Part shown: in pieces, positions 43,389 to 51,278 of the stretch
Layout of the letters: every line of letters begins with the position of its first letter
Numbering within the stretch: the first letter of the stretch is position 1
Assembly (NCBI RefSeq): GCF_009388985.1
Contig: NZ_CP036422.1
Span: 586,501 to 650,500 of the forward strand
Origin: Halioglobus maricola
Lineage (GTDB): Bacteria > Pseudomonadota > Gammaproteobacteria > Pseudomonadales > Halieaceae
Direction of reading: 5' to 3'
DNA: 64,000 nucleotides
Notes under the pieces: generated by a model
The model's database searches: none
What the model was told of the DNA's origin: nothing
The model's input: only the letters and a program-made list of their open reading frames with translations
Translations under genes and position numbers: made by a program

Positions 43389-44525
43389 CTAGAATTTAGC
43401 CCTGATGCAGGCGATCTGCGCAGCGGCCACCTCTTCGATTTCCCAGGCGCGCATCAGCGTGGGCAGGTCAAAGCCCAGCTCCTCCTTGAGGATGGCCTGG
43501 GCATAATCTGCAAACAGCACAGAACCGTCTTCCAGCACCTGGTCAACGCCGTCGCGGCTCGTGGCGAGCGCCATTTTCTCTACGGCATCGCCGCGCTTCC
43601 AGTCGGGGGGTAAGTCCAACTCGAGTGCACCCTGGCGCGCGCGCACGGGATAGCCGCCAGGCAAGCCGAGCGGGGCGGGAACATGGAGTTTATGGACAGT
43701 GGGGCTGGGGTCCAGCAGCGCCAGCGCGTTGCGCGCCGCCAGAATGCCCGTGGTGGAGGAGAATGCGGCACCGGGCTCATAGCAATCATTGATCGCCCGG
43801 TTGAGCAGGGCGCGGCTGTCGCCGAACTGCGAGGTCACGTCCTCCCCTTCGTGGCTCACCCGGAGCAGAAAGGGCGCGTCGTTGGCATATCCCGGTTCCC
43901 GCGGTGCAACCCAGTGCACGTGGTGGGCGACGAGCTTCACGTTCAGTTGGGCCGGGGCGGCCATCAATTCGCGCGCTGCCAGACGATGTACCGCTGCGGC
44001 CATCAAGCCGACATTGCCGGCGCCGCAGGCGGGCCTGACCAGCGCTTCACTCTGGGCGCAGCCATTGATCACCGGGATAGTGATGTCGGGCAGGTTGCCG
44101 ACCATCAGTTTTGCCTGCGGGCAGCGCGTGGCCATGGCCCGCGCGATGACCAATGGTGCCGCGACCTGGATCGGGGTGAAGGCGCCAAGGCCCGCCGCCG
44201 ACAGTCGCGCGTAGTTGGGTAGGCGTTTGGTTGCATCCCAGGTGATAGGGATCGCGTAGTTGATCACCAGCTCGGGTTGTTCCTGTGCCAGCACAGCGCT
44301 TACCCGGTCGATGTCCAGTACGTTCACGCCGCCGTGATGGCTGAGCCTCGCGCGGCAATCAGGCACCGCCAGGCAGCTGTCGTTGAGTATGCGAGCGGCG
44401 ATCTGGCCAAGCTGTTTGCCGTCGATCAGGTCGACAATGGCAATATCCAGGCCCGCCCGGGTCAGCTCCGCTGCCAGTTGCTGGCCGACGCGGCCTGCTC
44501 CGCCAAAGATGACTACTTTTGCCAT
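43389..44525 (-). CDS. Rossmann-fold NAD(P)-binding protein of unknown function
   Basis: The start MAKVVIFGGAGRVGQQLA gives 378 residues; the open frame continues 26 codons upstream but begins to overlap the dnaB leader. The N-terminal GGAGRVGQ loop and IAIVDLIDGKQL acidic strand end indicate NAD(P) binding of the saccharopine-dehydrogenase/extended-SDR type. The rest (about 120-378) is not a family I can name, and no YxxxK pair is evident. It interrupts the usual rplI-dnaB neighbourhood on the opposite strand, so it is likely an insertion in this lineage. Confidence 0.6.
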   Translation of the reverse strand: MAKVVIFGGAGRVGQQLAAELTRAGLDIAIVDLIDGKQLGQIAARILNDSCLAVPDCRARLSHHGGVNVLDIDRVSAVLAQEQPELVINYAIPITWDATKRLPNYARLSAAGLGAFTPIQVAAPLVIARAMATRCPQAKLMVGNLPDITIPVINGCAQSEALVRPACGAGNVGLMAAAVHRLAARELMAAPAQLNVKLVAHHVHWVAPREPGYANDAPFLLRVSHEGEDVTSQFGDSRALLNRAINDCYEPGAAFSSTTGILAARNALALLDPSPTVHKLHVPAPLGLPGGYPVRARQGALELDLPPDWKRGDAVEKMALATSRDGVDQVLEDGSVLFADYAQAILKEELGFDLPTLMRAWEIEEVAAAQIACIRAKF

Positions 44526-44697
44526 TGCGTGGTTCCGGGCTGTGGGCTGATTCGCCCAGGGGTTGATAGGCAACACTATGGATCGGCTAATGGGTTCGCG
44601 CAAGCGATCAGCCGAGCAGTTTTACTTTCCGCGTGCAGCGAGTTCCTTTATTCTGTGCAGTCCACCGAGAAAAACCGAACAGGAATACATATTCGCG

Positions 44698-46113
44698 ATG
44701 TCCGAACCGGACTTCCCAGACAACGTCTCCGAACTGCCCTACTCGCAAGACGGCGAGCTCGCGCGGATCAAGATGCAGCCCCACTCACTGGAGGCAGAGC
44801 AGTCTGTCATCGGCGGCCTGCTGCTGTCAGCAGACGGTTGGGACCTGGTAGCCGAAGAAGTAGCCGCCAGCGATTTTTATAAACCGGCGCACCGCGATAT
44901 CTTCCGCGAGATCGCTGTGCTGGCCGACGCTGCCGAGCCGATCGATGTCATCACGGTAGCGGACAAACTCGAAGCCCGCGGACAGCTTGAAGGCGCCGGT
45001 GGCCTGCCCTATCTGGCGGAACTCGCCCAGAACACACCCAGCGCTTCCAATATTCGCGCCTATGCCCAGGTGGTGCGCGAACGCGCCAGCCTGCGCAAGC
45101 TCATTGAAGCCGCCCAGGAAATTGCTGATTCGGGCTTTAATCCCGACGGCCGCAATTCCCTTGAGCTGCTCGATGAAGCCGAGCGCATGATCATGCAGAT
45201 CTCCGAGCAGGGCCCCAAATCCGGTGGCCCGCAGGACGTGAACCCACTGCTGCAGAAAGCGCTGGGGCGGATTGAGGAACTGTTCAATTCCGGCGGCGAT
45301 ATCACCGGCCTTACCTCGGGCTTCACCGATCTCGACGGCATGACCTCCGGTATGCAGCCCTCCGACCTGGTAATCGTTGCCGGCCGCCCGTCCATGGGTA
45401 AGACCAGTTTTGCGATGAACCTGGTAGAGAACGCGCTATTGGCCACGAAAAAGCCGATCCTGGTGTTCTCGATGGAGATGCCCGCCGACCAGCTGGTGAT
45501 TCGTATGCTCTCGTCCATCGGCAAGATCAACCAGACCCGTATCCGCAACGGCAAGCTGGAGCAGGAGGATTGGCCCAAGCTCACCACCGCGGTGAACAAG
45601 CTCAAGGACATGCCCCTGTTTATCGATGACACGCCGGCGTTAACGCCCACCGAGGTGCGCAGCCGTGTGCGCAAGGTGGTGCGCGAGAACAACGGCGAGA
45701 TCGGCATGATCATGATCGACTACCTGCAGCTGATGCAGGTGGCCGGTTCCTCCGAGGGCCGCACCGCGGAGATCTCGGAAATTTCCCGCAGCCTCAAGGC
45801 GATCGCCAAGGAATTCGAAGTACCCATGGTGGCGCTGTCCCAGCTCAACCGCTCGCTGGAGCAGCGGCCCAACAAGCGGCCGGTTAACTCCGACCTGCGT
45901 GAATCCGGCGCCATCGAGCAGGACGCGGACGTGATCATGTTTATTTATCGCGACGAGGTCTATAACGAGGATTCTCCGGATAAAGGTGTCGCCGAAATTA
46001 TTATCGGCAAGCAGCGTAATGGCCCCATCGGTACCTGCCGGCTGGCATTTATCGGTGAGTTCACTCGCTTCGAGAATCTCGCCCACGGCTTTGGCGGTGG
46101 CGACGACTATTAA
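44698..46113 (+). CDS. dnaB: Replicative DNA helicase DnaB
   Basis: Hexameric 5'-3' helicase of the replication fork. The ATG at 44698 gives MSEPDFPDNVSELPYSQD (471 residues, usual size); the open frame upstream is leader. The N-terminal DnaB domain spans about 22-125 (PHSLEAEQSVIGGLLLS) and the RecA-like domain about 195-465. Walker A is GRPSMGKTSFAMN, Walker B region IGMIMIDYLQLM, and the arginine finger region LRESGAIEQDADVIMFIYR. No intein is present. The two genes just downstream on the opposite strand encode likely helicase-loading factors. Confidence 0.97.
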   Translation: MSEPDFPDNVSELPYSQDGELARIKMQPHSLEAEQSVIGGLLLSADGWDLVAEEVAASDFYKPAHRDIFREIAVLADAAEPIDVITVADKLEARGQLEGAGGLPYLAELAQNTPSASNIRAYAQVVRERASLRKLIEAAQEIADSGFNPDGRNSLELLDEAERMIMQISEQGPKSGGPQDVNPLLQKALGRIEELFNSGGDITGLTSGFTDLDGMTSGMQPSDLVIVAGRPSMGKTSFAMNLVENALLATKKPILVFSMEMPADQLVIRMLSSIGKINQTRIRNGKLEQEDWPKLTTAVNKLKDMPLFIDDTPALTPTEVRSRVRKVVRENNGEIGMIMIDYLQLMQVAGSSEGRTAEISEISRSLKAIAKEFEVPMVALSQLNRSLEQRPNKRPVNSDLRESGAIEQDADVIMFIYRDEVYNEDSPDKGVAEIIIGKQRNGPIGTCRLAFIGEFTRFENLAHGFGGGDDY

Positions 46114-46213
46114 CCTCTAAACCGCTCGCGTCACACCCAATTCGTTCCCCGGCCGCTGCCGGCCCCGGTCTTCCACTACTATCCCTTGCAGTTCCAGCCA
46201 GGGAGGGCAAGGG

Positions 46214-46507
46214 ATGGCCAACAAAGCTGCGGTATACATTCTGGCGAGCCGCCACAACGGCAGCCTCTACATCGGGGTGACCCGCAATTTGATGAAACGT
46301 ATCTGGCACCATCGCAATGTTGCGGCGGAGGGCTTCTCGACGCCCTGCACCCGGCATCGTCTGGTGTATTTTGAGTTCTTGCCCGATATGGGCGAGGCAC
46401 TGCGCCGTGAGGCGCGGCTGAAAACCTGGCGGCGGCCGTGGACCGAGCGAATCATTCGCGAGCAAAACCCGGACTGGATGGACCTGTGGGATCAGGTCAT
46501 TCAGTAG
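46214..46507 (+). CDS. GIY-YIG nuclease-superfamily protein (YhbQ-like)
   Basis: Single-domain protein of 97 residues. The GIY-YIG motif is AVYILASRHNGSLYIGVT (6-23), followed by a conserved arginine and YFEFLPDMGEALRREARLKTW with the catalytic-type glutamate. Such stand-alone proteins are common in bacterial chromosomes, mostly of unknown function, with possible DNA-repair or mobile-element origin. It sits between dnaB and the loader-like genes with no clear operon partner. Confidence 0.88.
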   Translation: MANKAAVYILASRHNGSLYIGVTRNLMKRIWHHRNVAAEGFSTPCTRHRLVYFEFLPDMGEALRREARLKTWRRPWTERIIREQNPDWMDLWDQVIQ

Positions 46508-46524
46508 GGGCTATCTGCCCGGCT

Positions 46525-47193
46525 CTAGAGGCCGCTGCTTTCGCGCAGCTTGCGCAGCGCGTCTTTTTGCTCGTCGCGCGAGAGCGGTTCACCGGGATCT
46601 TGTTCCAGTGCTGCCGGCGCCGGGATTTCCAGCGACTCGCCGCGTAACACCGCGGAGCAGTAGCGCTGGTAGCGAGCTCTGAATACGGGCCAGGTCATGC
46701 GCTCCTCGTTGTTGGCGAGGAAGAACCAATCGCTGTCGCGGCCGGCGAGGTATACCGCCGGGTGGCTCCAGGCCTGGGCCGATTTGGGGGAGGGTGCCTG
46801 ACAGGCTTCGATGTAAGCGTCGCGTGGGGCGGGCAGGCCGAATTCAACCAGGCCCGCCTGGCAGCACTCGATCATTTTATTCAGGGTGGGCAGGTACTCG
46901 CTATTCTCGATGGCGTGCTTGGCGCCCTTGAGAATCTGCTCCACCGGAAAATCCGCCAGCGATTCCAGCCACAATTTTTTCACCTGATTGAGCTGGCTGG
47001 CTTCTGCATAGGCGGCGAAATACTGGTTGTGGTAGTTCAGCCGGAACAGGGCGAAGACCTGGTTGATGGCCTCAACATGGCCCTCGTCCGGTAGCCTTTT
47101 GTGGTCAGCTTGCCCAGCTGGTGTCGGTGAGGTCGTCTTCGAGGCTTCGATCCCTCGTGCGACCTGTTGGATTAGATCCCTGCTGTCCGCCAT
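46525..47193 (-). CDS. Phage lambda P-like helicase-loader homologue
   Basis: 222 residues. The central part (about 38-115; EAINQVFALFRLNYHNQY ... VKKLWLESLADFPVEQILKG ... LPTLNKMIECCQAG) follows the layout of lambda replication protein P. In P the block INGVFSQLL ... RRQWVLAF ... FLPSPGQFVAWC binds and loads DnaB. There is no AAA+ motif, as in P. The start overlaps the 3' end of the DnaT-repeat gene by 89 bp in a different frame, implying tight coupling. No other phage gene is around, so this looks like a domesticated loader placed 0.4 kb from dnaB. The alternative is a prophage scar. Confidence 0.68.
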   Translation of the reverse strand: MADSRDLIQQVARGIEASKTTSPTPAGQADHKRLPDEGHVEAINQVFALFRLNYHNQYFAAYAEASQLNQVKKLWLESLADFPVEQILKGAKHAIENSEYLPTLNKMIECCQAGLVEFGLPAPRDAYIEACQAPSPKSAQAWSHPAVYLAGRDSDWFFLANNEERMTWPVFRARYQRYCSAVLRGESLEIPAPAALEQDPGEPLSRDEQKDALRKLRESSGL

Positions 47194-48274
47194 GGCTTTG
47201 GTCCGTTTGCTGTAATTGGTGCTGCTTGGCCCAGTGATGTTTTACGTGCTGTAAAAATTTGCTGTTCCAGGAGGTGTGGGCCTGATTGGAGTCTTTCCAA
47301 TATACGATAAATTCCGGCAGCAGTGTTTTCGCGAACTCCAGGTCGATATGAGACATACGCAAGATATCGAATACGTCCTCGCTGGGTTGCCAGTGATTGA
47401 CGATGCGTTTGGGCTCCGTCGAGTGTTCCATGCCGGAGCTGTAGCGAGCCCACTGGATGCGAATATGCTGGATGAACTTGGAGTTCAGTTCTTTGGGCGC
47501 CGCCCCGCGCTCGCGCCAGTACAGGATAAATTCGGGGACCGCCTGATCGATAAAGTCGCGGTCGATACCCGAGCGGGCCATGATCTCGAGCGCGTCTTCG
47601 CTGGGTCGCCAGTCGCGGTCGAGGGCCTTGGGGGCTCGGACGTCAAACTCTGAGCTGTTGGCGTGGGGCTTCGACGGCGGCTGAGTGTGAGGATTGCTCT
47701 GCTGCTGGTGCCGCCAGTTGCTCAATACGTGCTGACGGAACTTGTTTTCCCAGGCGTGGCTGGTCTCGCCGCGCTCGCGCCAGTAAAAGATGAAATCTTC
47801 CAGTTGGTCCAGCGCAAACTGGCGGGGTATGTTGTGGTTCAGGCCGAGTATTTGCAGCAGGTCCTCGCTGGGAGACCAGTGCACGGGCAATAAGCCCGCA
47901 CTGCGCCGTGTGGGCGGTGTTGGCTGCTGGACGGGCGCCGGCTGATGCGGGGCCGGGGCGTGCACTGGCTCATTGAGTGCAAACAGCAAGTGATCGGCGC
48001 TGTGCAGCGGCGGTGATTCGACCAGAATGACGCCCTTGTCGACCAGCGAACGGGTGATCCGGTGTAAATCTGTCGGGTTCCAGAAGGGCAGGCTGGCCTG
48101 CAACTGGTCTCGCGGAATATTCAGCCAGGCGTAGTTGTTACGCAGCTGGGATTCCCGATGCTCGAGCAGTAATTGCAGCTGCTGCAGCATAATGGCCTCT
48201 TCCAACCCGATCGTCGCCGCCAGGCCGGGCGAAAAGACCAGCTGGCGTTCGGGTACGAGGGAAGAATCGGACAT
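47105..48274 (-). CDS. Protein with winged-helix N-terminus and three DnaT-type domains
   Basis: The start MSDSSLVPERQLVFSPGLAA gives 389 residues. Residues 1-100 look like a winged-helix replication-initiator/DnaT N-terminal domain. After a Pro/Gln-rich linker come three copies (about 132-189, 221-278, 294-350) of the DnaT ssDNA-binding domain. Each has W-x-PSED at its start, an F-I/V-x-YW-R/K core and NKF-x-QH or NSKF-x-QH near its end. E. coli DnaT has one such domain and acts in PriA-dependent restart by helping DnaC load DnaB. A triple version beside a P-like loader, dnaB and radA suggests a lineage-specific restart or loading module. Divergent from radA by 62 bp. Confidence 0.75.
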   Translation of the reverse strand: MSDSSLVPERQLVFSPGLAATIGLEEAIMLQQLQLLLEHRESQLRNNYAWLNIPRDQLQASLPFWNPTDLHRITRSLVDKGVILVESPPLHSADHLLFALNEPVHAPAPHQPAPVQQPTPPTRRSAGLLPVHWSPSEDLLQILGLNHNIPRQFALDQLEDFIFYWRERGETSHAWENKFRQHVLSNWRHQQQSNPHTQPPSKPHANSSEFDVRAPKALDRDWRPSEDALEIMARSGIDRDFIDQAVPEFILYWRERGAAPKELNSKFIQHIRIQWARYSSGMEHSTEPKRIVNHWQPSEDVFDILRMSHIDLEFAKTLLPEFIVYWKDSNQAHTSWNSKFLQHVKHHWAKQHQLQQTDQSHGGQQGSNPTGRTRDRSLEDDLTDTSWAS

Positions 48275-48336
48275 CGTTTTTTCGGTTCGGCTAAATGGTT
48301 TGTTAGGATACCGCAGAACCTGAACCTGAGGCACCA

Positions 48337-49719
48337 ATGGCCAAACAAAAAACAGCCTTCGTCTGCAACGAATGTGGCTCTGATTACGCCAAGTGGCAAG
48401 GCCAATGCGCCGATTGCGGCGAGTGGAACTCGATCACCGAGATCAAACTGGGGCCCGCCAAGGGGTCGGGCCGCGCTGGTGCGGGTCGCACCGCGAGCCG
48501 GGCGGGCTTCGCCGGCGCCCTGGCCAGCGCCCAGGTCCTTAAAGATATCGACCTCAACGACCTGCCCCGATTCAGCTCCGGCGCCGAGGAGTTCGACCGG
48601 GTGCTGGGCGGTGGCCTGGTGCCAGGCTCGGCGGTGCTGGTGGGTGGCCATCCGGGCGCGGGCAAGAGCACGCTCCTGCTGCAGACCATGTGCCACCTGG
48701 CGCAGAGCATGGAGGCGCTCTACATCACGGGCGAGGAATCTCTGCAGCAGGTGGCCATGCGGGCCAAGCGGCTTGGCCTGCCCACCGACAAGCTGCGGCT
48801 GATGTCCGAGACCAATGTCGAGACGCTGGTGGCCGCCGCCGAGGAATTCAAGCCGAAGGTGCTGGTGATTGACTCCATCCAGGTGGTGCACACCGCAGAG
48901 ATCGCCTCGGCCCCGGGGAGTGTGTCGCAGGTACGTGAGTGCGCAGCCTACCTCACTCGTTTTGCCAAGCAGACCGGCACCGTGTTGTTTCTGGTGGGCC
49001 ACGTCACCAAGGACGGCTCGCTGGCGGGCCCCAAGGTGCTTGAGCACATGATCGACTGCTCCATCCTGCTGGAGGGCACCCACGATTCCCGCTTCCGCAC
49101 ACTGCGGGGGCAGAAGAACCGCTTCGGCGCAGTGAATGAACTGGGCGTATTCGCCATGACCGAGCAGGGGATGCGCGAGGTCAAAAACCCGTCCGCTATT
49201 TTTCTCGACCGCGATAGTGAGCCATCCTCTGGCAGTGCGGTAATCGTTGTGTGGGAGGGCACGCGGCCGCTACTGGTGGAGATCCAGGCGCTGGTCGACG
49301 ACAGCCAGCTGGGCCATCCGCGGCGCGTAGCGGTGGGCCTGGAGCAGAACCGTCTGGCCATGTTGTTGGCGGTGCTGCATCGCCACGGCGGCCTGCAGGT
49401 GGGTGATCAGGACGTCTTTGCCAACGTTGTCGGCGGGGTGAAAGTGCTGGAAACCAGTGCAGACCTGGCCTTGCTACTGGCGATCGTATCCAGCTACCGC
49501 GACCGACAGCTGCCGCGGGATATGGTGATCTTTGGTGAGGTGGGGCTGTCCGGGGAAATCCGCCCCGTGCCATCCGGCCAGGAGCGTCTGTCAGAGGCGG
49601 CCAAGCACGGCTTCAAGCGGGCGATTGTGCCAAAGGCAAACGCGCCCAAGGGTGAGATTCCCGGGATGCAGGTTGTTGCCGTCAGCAAGCTGTCTGAGGC
49701 GTTGGACGCCGTAGACTAG
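48337..49719 (+). CDS. radA: DNA repair protein RadA
   Basis: DnaB-like branch-migration ATPase involved in recombination (460 residues, usual size). A zinc finger at the N-terminus carries two CxxC pairs (FVCNECGSDYAKW, CADCGEWNS). Walker A is GGHPGAGKSTLLLQ, and the RadA-specific motif is GQKNRFGAVNE. The C-terminal Lon-like domain (about 310-455) includes VGLSGEIRPVPSGQER. Divergent from the DnaT-repeat gene, convergent with the PilZ gene. Confidence 0.97.
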   Translation: MAKQKTAFVCNECGSDYAKWQGQCADCGEWNSITEIKLGPAKGSGRAGAGRTASRAGFAGALASAQVLKDIDLNDLPRFSSGAEEFDRVLGGGLVPGSAVLVGGHPGAGKSTLLLQTMCHLAQSMEALYITGEESLQQVAMRAKRLGLPTDKLRLMSETNVETLVAAAEEFKPKVLVIDSIQVVHTAEIASAPGSVSQVRECAAYLTRFAKQTGTVLFLVGHVTKDGSLAGPKVLEHMIDCSILLEGTHDSRFRTLRGQKNRFGAVNELGVFAMTEQGMREVKNPSAIFLDRDSEPSSGSAVIVVWEGTRPLLVEIQALVDDSQLGHPRRVAVGLEQNRLAMLLAVLHRHGGLQVGDQDVFANVVGGVKVLETSADLALLLAIVSSYRDRQLPRDMVIFGEVGLSGEIRPVPSGQERLSEAAKHGFKRAIVPKANAPKGEIPGMQVVAVSKLSEALDAVD

Positions 49720-49741
49720 CGGTAAGACAAGCGCCTGAATA

Positions 49742-50101
49742 CTAGTCCAGCCGGGTCAACTCTTCCTGCAGTGTGGTGATGTCCATGTGCTGTTCCAGCA
49801 GCGCTCGCAAGGGTTCTATGTTCTCGCGATCGACGTGCTGCATGGAGAAGCCCAGTCGTTCAGACTCAACGTGTTGCAGGTAGGCGTGAAGCTCAAGATC
49901 GGTACCGTCAGCCAGCTTGATCACCAGGGTGAAGGGCTCGTTGTACTGAGCGTCCCAGAGGTCGGGTTGGTCCGTGGAAACTCCGCTGAGGGAAATGTCG
50001 ATGGTGCGCTGGGGCCACATGCTGCCCCCCTGATGTACTTCTACCGGTAGGTCGATCGCAACGCGGGTGAAAGTGCGTCGCTCGGTGCGAATGTCGCTCA
50101 T
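49742..50101 (-). CDS. Single-domain PilZ protein (MapZ/PA4608-like)
   Basis: 119-residue c-di-GMP receptor. The binding motifs are intact: RRTFTR gives RxxxR (R9-R13) and DISLSGVS gives the DxSxxG motif. The C-terminal helix LGFSMQHVDRENIEPLRALLE and the position beside radA match Pseudomonas aeruginosa PA4608 (MapZ), which inhibits chemotaxis methyltransferase CheR1 when c-di-GMP is bound. Whether the same target exists here cannot be told from the window. Confidence 0.88.
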   Translation of the reverse strand: MSDIRTERRTFTRVAIDLPVEVHQGGSMWPQRTIDISLSGVSTDQPDLWDAQYNEPFTLVIKLADGTDLELHAYLQHVESERLGFSMQHVDRENIEPLRALLEQHMDITTLQEELTRLD

Positions 50102-50240
50102 GCTGTAACTCTTGTTATGCGGTTCGTAAGCGCACTATAGCGCCCTCCGGCGATGTGGCAAAGCCCCGTGCCTATCGCTGGACCTCGGCGGGGGTTTTAG
50201 GGTCGAATAGGGCGAGTCTACAACAATCCTGGAGTTGCCA

Positions 50241-51269
50241 ATGCCCTTCTTGCCACGCCTGATTCTGCCGCTCGCGCTCGCGGCCACGCTCGTTGCTGGC
50301 CCCAGCTTGGCGCAGACCCTGTTGGTGGCCAACAAGAGCGAGGCCAGCGTCACGCTGTTTGAACTGCCGCAAGCGGAGGTAGTGGCCACGCTCGCCACTG
50401 GCGCCGGCCCGCACGAGGTTGGTGTGTCACCGGATGGCCGCCGGGCGATTGTCACCGACTATGGCACGGGCGCGGGTCCGGGCGACACCCTGACCATCAT
50501 TGATATCCCCGAACGCAAGGTGTTGGGCACGCTACCGCTGCCGGCAGGCAGCATGCCCCACGGGGTGGAATGGCTCGACAACAGCCGGGCCGTTGTCACC
50601 GCTGAAGGCATAGCGAGTGTGCTGGTGGTGAACGTGGATGCCATGGCGCTTGAGAGCACGGTCGCGGTGGATCAGGACGTGGCCCATATGCTCGCCCTGG
50701 ATGCCAGTGGCCAGCGGGTCTACACCGCCAATATCGGTTCGGGCACAGCCACCGCGGTCGATCTGGAACAGGGCAAGAAGCTTACCGACCTGGCTTCTGG
50801 CGCGGGCAGTGAAGGCATCGCCCTGGCCCGTGGCGGCGCGGAACTCTGGGTGACCAATCGAGCGGCGGACACGGTGTCGGTGTTTGCTACGGATAAGCTG
50901 ACGCTGCTGGCGACTCTCCCGTTGCCCGGGTTCCCGATTCGTGCGGAGGCAGATGAAGCTCGGGGGCTGGTGTATGTCACAGTGCCTGCGGTCGATGCGC
51001 TGGTGGCTCTCGATGTGGCCAGCCGCAAGGAAGTGTGGCGCATCGATTTTGATATTCCGCCTGATCTCACCCGCAAGACCCTGTTTGGTGATCGTCTCCC
51101 GGGGAGCTCCATCCCGATTGGTGTGCAGCTTTCCGGGGACGGCGAGCGCCTGTTCGTGGCGCACACAAACTCCCATGTTGTCAGCGTCTGGGACGCTGCA
51201 ACACAGGAGCGGGTGGGTCTGGTCAAGACCGGGCTGGAGCCCGATGGGATGGGGTGGTCACCCCTGTAG
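50241..51269 (+). CDS. Periplasmic YncE-type beta-propeller protein
   Basis: The ATG at 50241 follows a GGAG site by 6 nt and gives 342 residues with a signal peptide ending SLAQT. Repeating blades such as LLVANKSEASVTLFEL, IVTDYGTG and VYTANIGSGTATAVDLE form a seven-bladed YVTN/YncE-like propeller. Proteins of this group bind DNA, metals or partner enzymes, or act as scaffolds; no specific role can be given. Its end lies 10 bp from convergent ettA. Confidence 0.85.
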   Translation: MPFLPRLILPLALAATLVAGPSLAQTLLVANKSEASVTLFELPQAEVVATLATGAGPHEVGVSPDGRRAIVTDYGTGAGPGDTLTIIDIPERKVLGTLPLPAGSMPHGVEWLDNSRAVVTAEGIASVLVVNVDAMALESTVAVDQDVAHMLALDASGQRVYTANIGSGTATAVDLEQGKKLTDLASGAGSEGIALARGGAELWVTNRAADTVSVFATDKLTLLATLPLPGFPIRAEADEARGLVYVTVPAVDALVALDVASRKEVWRIDFDIPPDLTRKTLFGDRLPGSSIPIGVQLSGDGERLFVAHTNSHVVSVWDAATQERVGLVKTGLEPDGMGWSPL

Positions 51270-51278
51270 GGGTAGCGC

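Noticed and set aside
46214..48274. GIY-YIG, P-like and DnaT-like genes as part of a prophage or integrated element
   Set aside because: No integrase, structural genes, attachment repeats or tRNA insertion site; flanking genes are core and in conserved order.
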